Positions 14,775 to 16,161 of a stretch of DNA of 16,161 nt are shown here, piece by piece. The position numbers and the translations under genes are program-made. Within the stretch, counting starts at the first letter, position 1, and every line of letters starts with the position of its first letter. Below the pieces are notes generated by a model. That model saw only the letters and a list, made by a program, of their open reading frames with translations, had not been told where the DNA came from and did not search any database. This DNA comes from Schlegelella_A sp031360885 (lineage in GTDB: Bacteria; Pseudomonadota; Gammaproteobacteria; Burkholderiales; Burkholderiaceae_C), in contig JANMCC010000137.1 of the NCBI GenBank assembly GCA_031360885.1, positions 1 to 16,161 of the forward strand. Direction: 5' to 3'.

Positions 14775-14780
14775 GGGGAG
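14775..14780 (+). promoter_or_regulatory. Ribosome binding site of the FHA gene
   Basis: GGGGAG lies ten bases before the GTG at 14791. It supports the GTG start, since the closer ATG at 14783 is out of frame and meets a stop after three codons. Confidence 0.55.
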
Positions 14781-14790
14781 CGATGGCGTC

Positions 14791-16161
14791 GTGATCAGCA
14801 TCAGCGTGACCTCGTACAACGGCGCGGCAACCTCGCCCCTTTCCGGTCACTTCGACGAGACCGGCGGCGCCATCGGCCGGGGCGAGAACAACCAGATGGT
14901 CCTGCCCGATCCGGAGCGAACGATCTCGCGCGTGCACGCCCAGGTCGTGTTCCGCAACGGCCGCTACGCGATCATCGATCGCGGCAGCAATCCGATCTCG
15001 GTCAACGGCCGGCCGCTGGGCAACGGGCAGGAGACCTTCATCCAGCCCGGCGACGAGCTGCAGATCGGCGGCTACGCGATGCGGGTGGAGGCCGCGGCGG
15101 CGACCAGCGGCGCGGCGGCCGATCCGTTCGCCGATTTCCCCGGGCTGGCCTCGACCCCGTCCGCCGCGGGGCGCGCTCCCGCTGCTGCTCCTTTCGCCGA
15201 CCCGCTCGCGGGCTTCGGTGCGCCGGCGCGCTCGCCATCGGCTCCATCGGCGCGACCGCCGGCATACGCACCCGCGCCTGCGCCCTCTGCGCCCGCCGGC
15301 GGCGGCATACCCCAGGACTGGGATCCGTTCGCTCCCGATCCGACGACCCAGTCCCCGCAAGGCCATGACTTCGCCCGCTCGCTGGGCCAGCCGGGCGCCG
15401 GCGGCGGCGGCAACTTCGGTCTCGATGTGGGCGGCCGCGCCGAGGCCTTGATTCCGGAATTCGGCCTCGGCGGCAGCGGCGCGGGCGGTGGGGGCGGCGG
15501 CGATTCGCTCGATGCGCTGTTCGGTCTCGGCGCCAGCTCGGGCGGTCGCAACATCGATCCCCTGGCGGGCTCGGCGCTCAACCAGGCGGCGGCGCAGCCC
15601 AACATGGCCGCGCACGCCGATCCGATGAAGTCGCTCAACAGCATGACGCGGGGCAGTGCCACCGCTGCCAGCGACACGACTCCGGAACTGTCGACGCCCT
15701 TCATGGTGCCGCCGATGATTCCGGCTCCGGCCCAGCGACCGCCCCCGGTGGCGCCGCCCCGCGCCGCGCCGCCGCCCGCAGCGCCGGTGCAGACGATTCC
15801 GCCGACCCAGACCTTCACCTCCGGCTTCGCTGGGCAACCGGGGGCCGCCGGCGCGCCGATGCAGCGCAGCCCGCCCGCGGTGCGCGCGGCCAATGCGGCG
15901 GCACCGCCGGGCTCGGTCCTGTCGTGGAACGATCCCTCGGGCGAAAGCCAGACGGTCATCCGGCCGCGCGGCGCTGCGCCGGCGTCGGGCGGCGGCGCTG
16001 CGATCCCCGACATGCTCGACCTTTCGCTCGATTTCGGCGCTCCCGCACCCGCTCCGGTTGCGCCGCCGATCCCCGCTCCTCCACCGCCGCGTCCGCCACC
16101 GCCGGCCATGGCGGCGCCGATTCCGGTGGCGCCGCCGCCGGTCGCGGTGCGGCCGCAGGCA
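14791..16161 (+). CDS. tagH: FHA-domain T6SS protein (TagH/Fha type), 3' partial
   Basis: An open frame of 457 codons runs from a GTG start to the window edge without a stop. An in-frame stop at 14761-14763 bounds it upstream, and no other likely start codon lies between. Residues 1-100 form an FHA phosphothreonine-binding domain: GRG at 29-31, SRVHA at 46-50 (key Ser46, Arg47, His49), VNG at 71-73 and PGDELQIGGY at 86-95. From about residue 101 onward the protein is a long low-complexity linker rich in Pro, Ala and Gly, with scattered D-P-F/L/M motifs (DPF at 111 and 178, DPL at 137 and 256, DPM at 277) and FGL repeats. In HSI-I, Fha1 is phosphorylated by the PpkA kinase and promotes T6SS assembly. 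The usual C-terminal domain lies beyond the window. This probably opens the second half of the cluster. Confidence 0.9.
   Translation, partial: MISISVTSYNGAATSPLSGHFDETGGAIGRGENNQMVLPDPERTISRVHAQVVFRNGRYAIIDRGSNPISVNGRPLGNGQETFIQPGDELQIGGYAMRVEAAAATSGAAADPFADFPGLASTPSAAGRAPAAAPFADPLAGFGAPARSPSAPSARPPAYAPAPAPSAPAGGGIPQDWDPFAPDPTTQSPQGHDFARSLGQPGAGGGGNFGLDVGGRAEALIPEFGLGGSGAGGGGGGDSLDALFGLGASSGGRNIDPLAGSALNQAAAQPNMAAHADPMKSLNSMTRGSATAASDTTPELSTPFMVPPMIPAPAQRPPPVAPPRAAPPPAAPVQTIPPTQTFTSGFAGQPGAAGAPMQRSPPAVRAANAAAPPGSVLSWNDPSGESQTVIRPRGAAPASGGGAAIPDMLDLSLDFGAPAPAPVAPPIPAPPPPRPPPPAMAAPIPVAPPPVAVRPQA

Noticed and set aside
15072..16109. Gly/Ala-rich minus-strand open frame at the right end
   Set aside because: It lies opposite the Pro/Ala/Gly-rich linker of the FHA protein, which runs in frame from a recognisable FHA domain.

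Overview
This window is one arm of a type VI secretion system (T6SS) locus from a GC-rich bacterium. All thirteen genes I can support lie on the + strand and are tightly packed, with several start/stop overlaps. The strong G/C preference at third codon positions and the tssEFGH gene set point to a betaproteobacterium. A Burkholderiales-type host (Comamonadaceae/Rubrivivax/Leptothrix-like) is my best inference. It is supported by a GC-rich REP-like repeat (13851-13924) that resembles, from memory, short repeats common in that group. The genus cannot be fixed from this sequence alone.

Layout. 60-1526: two abutting Hcp-like tube-protein genes, each with an unusual insertion at the same place. 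1555-2148: a cysteine-rich zinc-ribbon protein. 2202-3029: TagJ/ImpE. 3029-6542: baseplate genes tssE, tssF and tssG. 6595-9321: tssH (clpV), the sheath-recycling AAA+ ATPase. 9346-11487: vgrG (tssI), the spike. 11512-14736: a short DUF4123 adaptor/chaperone, then a 592-aa and a 268-aa protein of unknown function in the usual cargo position. 14791-end: an FHA-domain protein (TagH/Fha type), cut off by the window edge. Apart from the extra Hcp and zinc-ribbon genes, the order hcp-tagJ-tssE-tssF-tssG-clpV-vgrG matches the known order in Pseudomonas aeruginosa HSI-I. An FHA gene also suggests threonine-phosphorylation control as in that system (inference).

How the genes work together. Hcp rings form the inner tube. 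TssE/F/G form the baseplate around the VgrG spike. ClpV, possibly helped by TagJ, disassembles the contracted TssBC sheath. The DUF4123 protein is expected to load cargo on VgrG. TssA, TssB, TssC, TssJ, TssK, TssL, TssM and PAAR are not in the window. The core and regulatory genes presumably flank it.

Most unusual features. (1) The two tandem Hcp-like proteins carry opposite kinds of insertion at the same predicted beta2-beta3 loop: one a hydrophobic helix with seven glycines at exact i+4 spacing, the other about 97 residues of highly charged sequence. (2) A zinc-ribbon protein with eight CxxC pairs is embedded among structural genes. (3) Two uncharacterised proteins lie behind DUF4123. (4) A small REP-like element sits exactly at a gene junction and is flanked by an 8-bp direct repeat, which suggests insertion with target duplication.

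There is no gene-free stretch longer than 300 bases. The longest gaps are 13847-13929 (the repeat), 14737-14790, 2149-2201 and 6543-6594.
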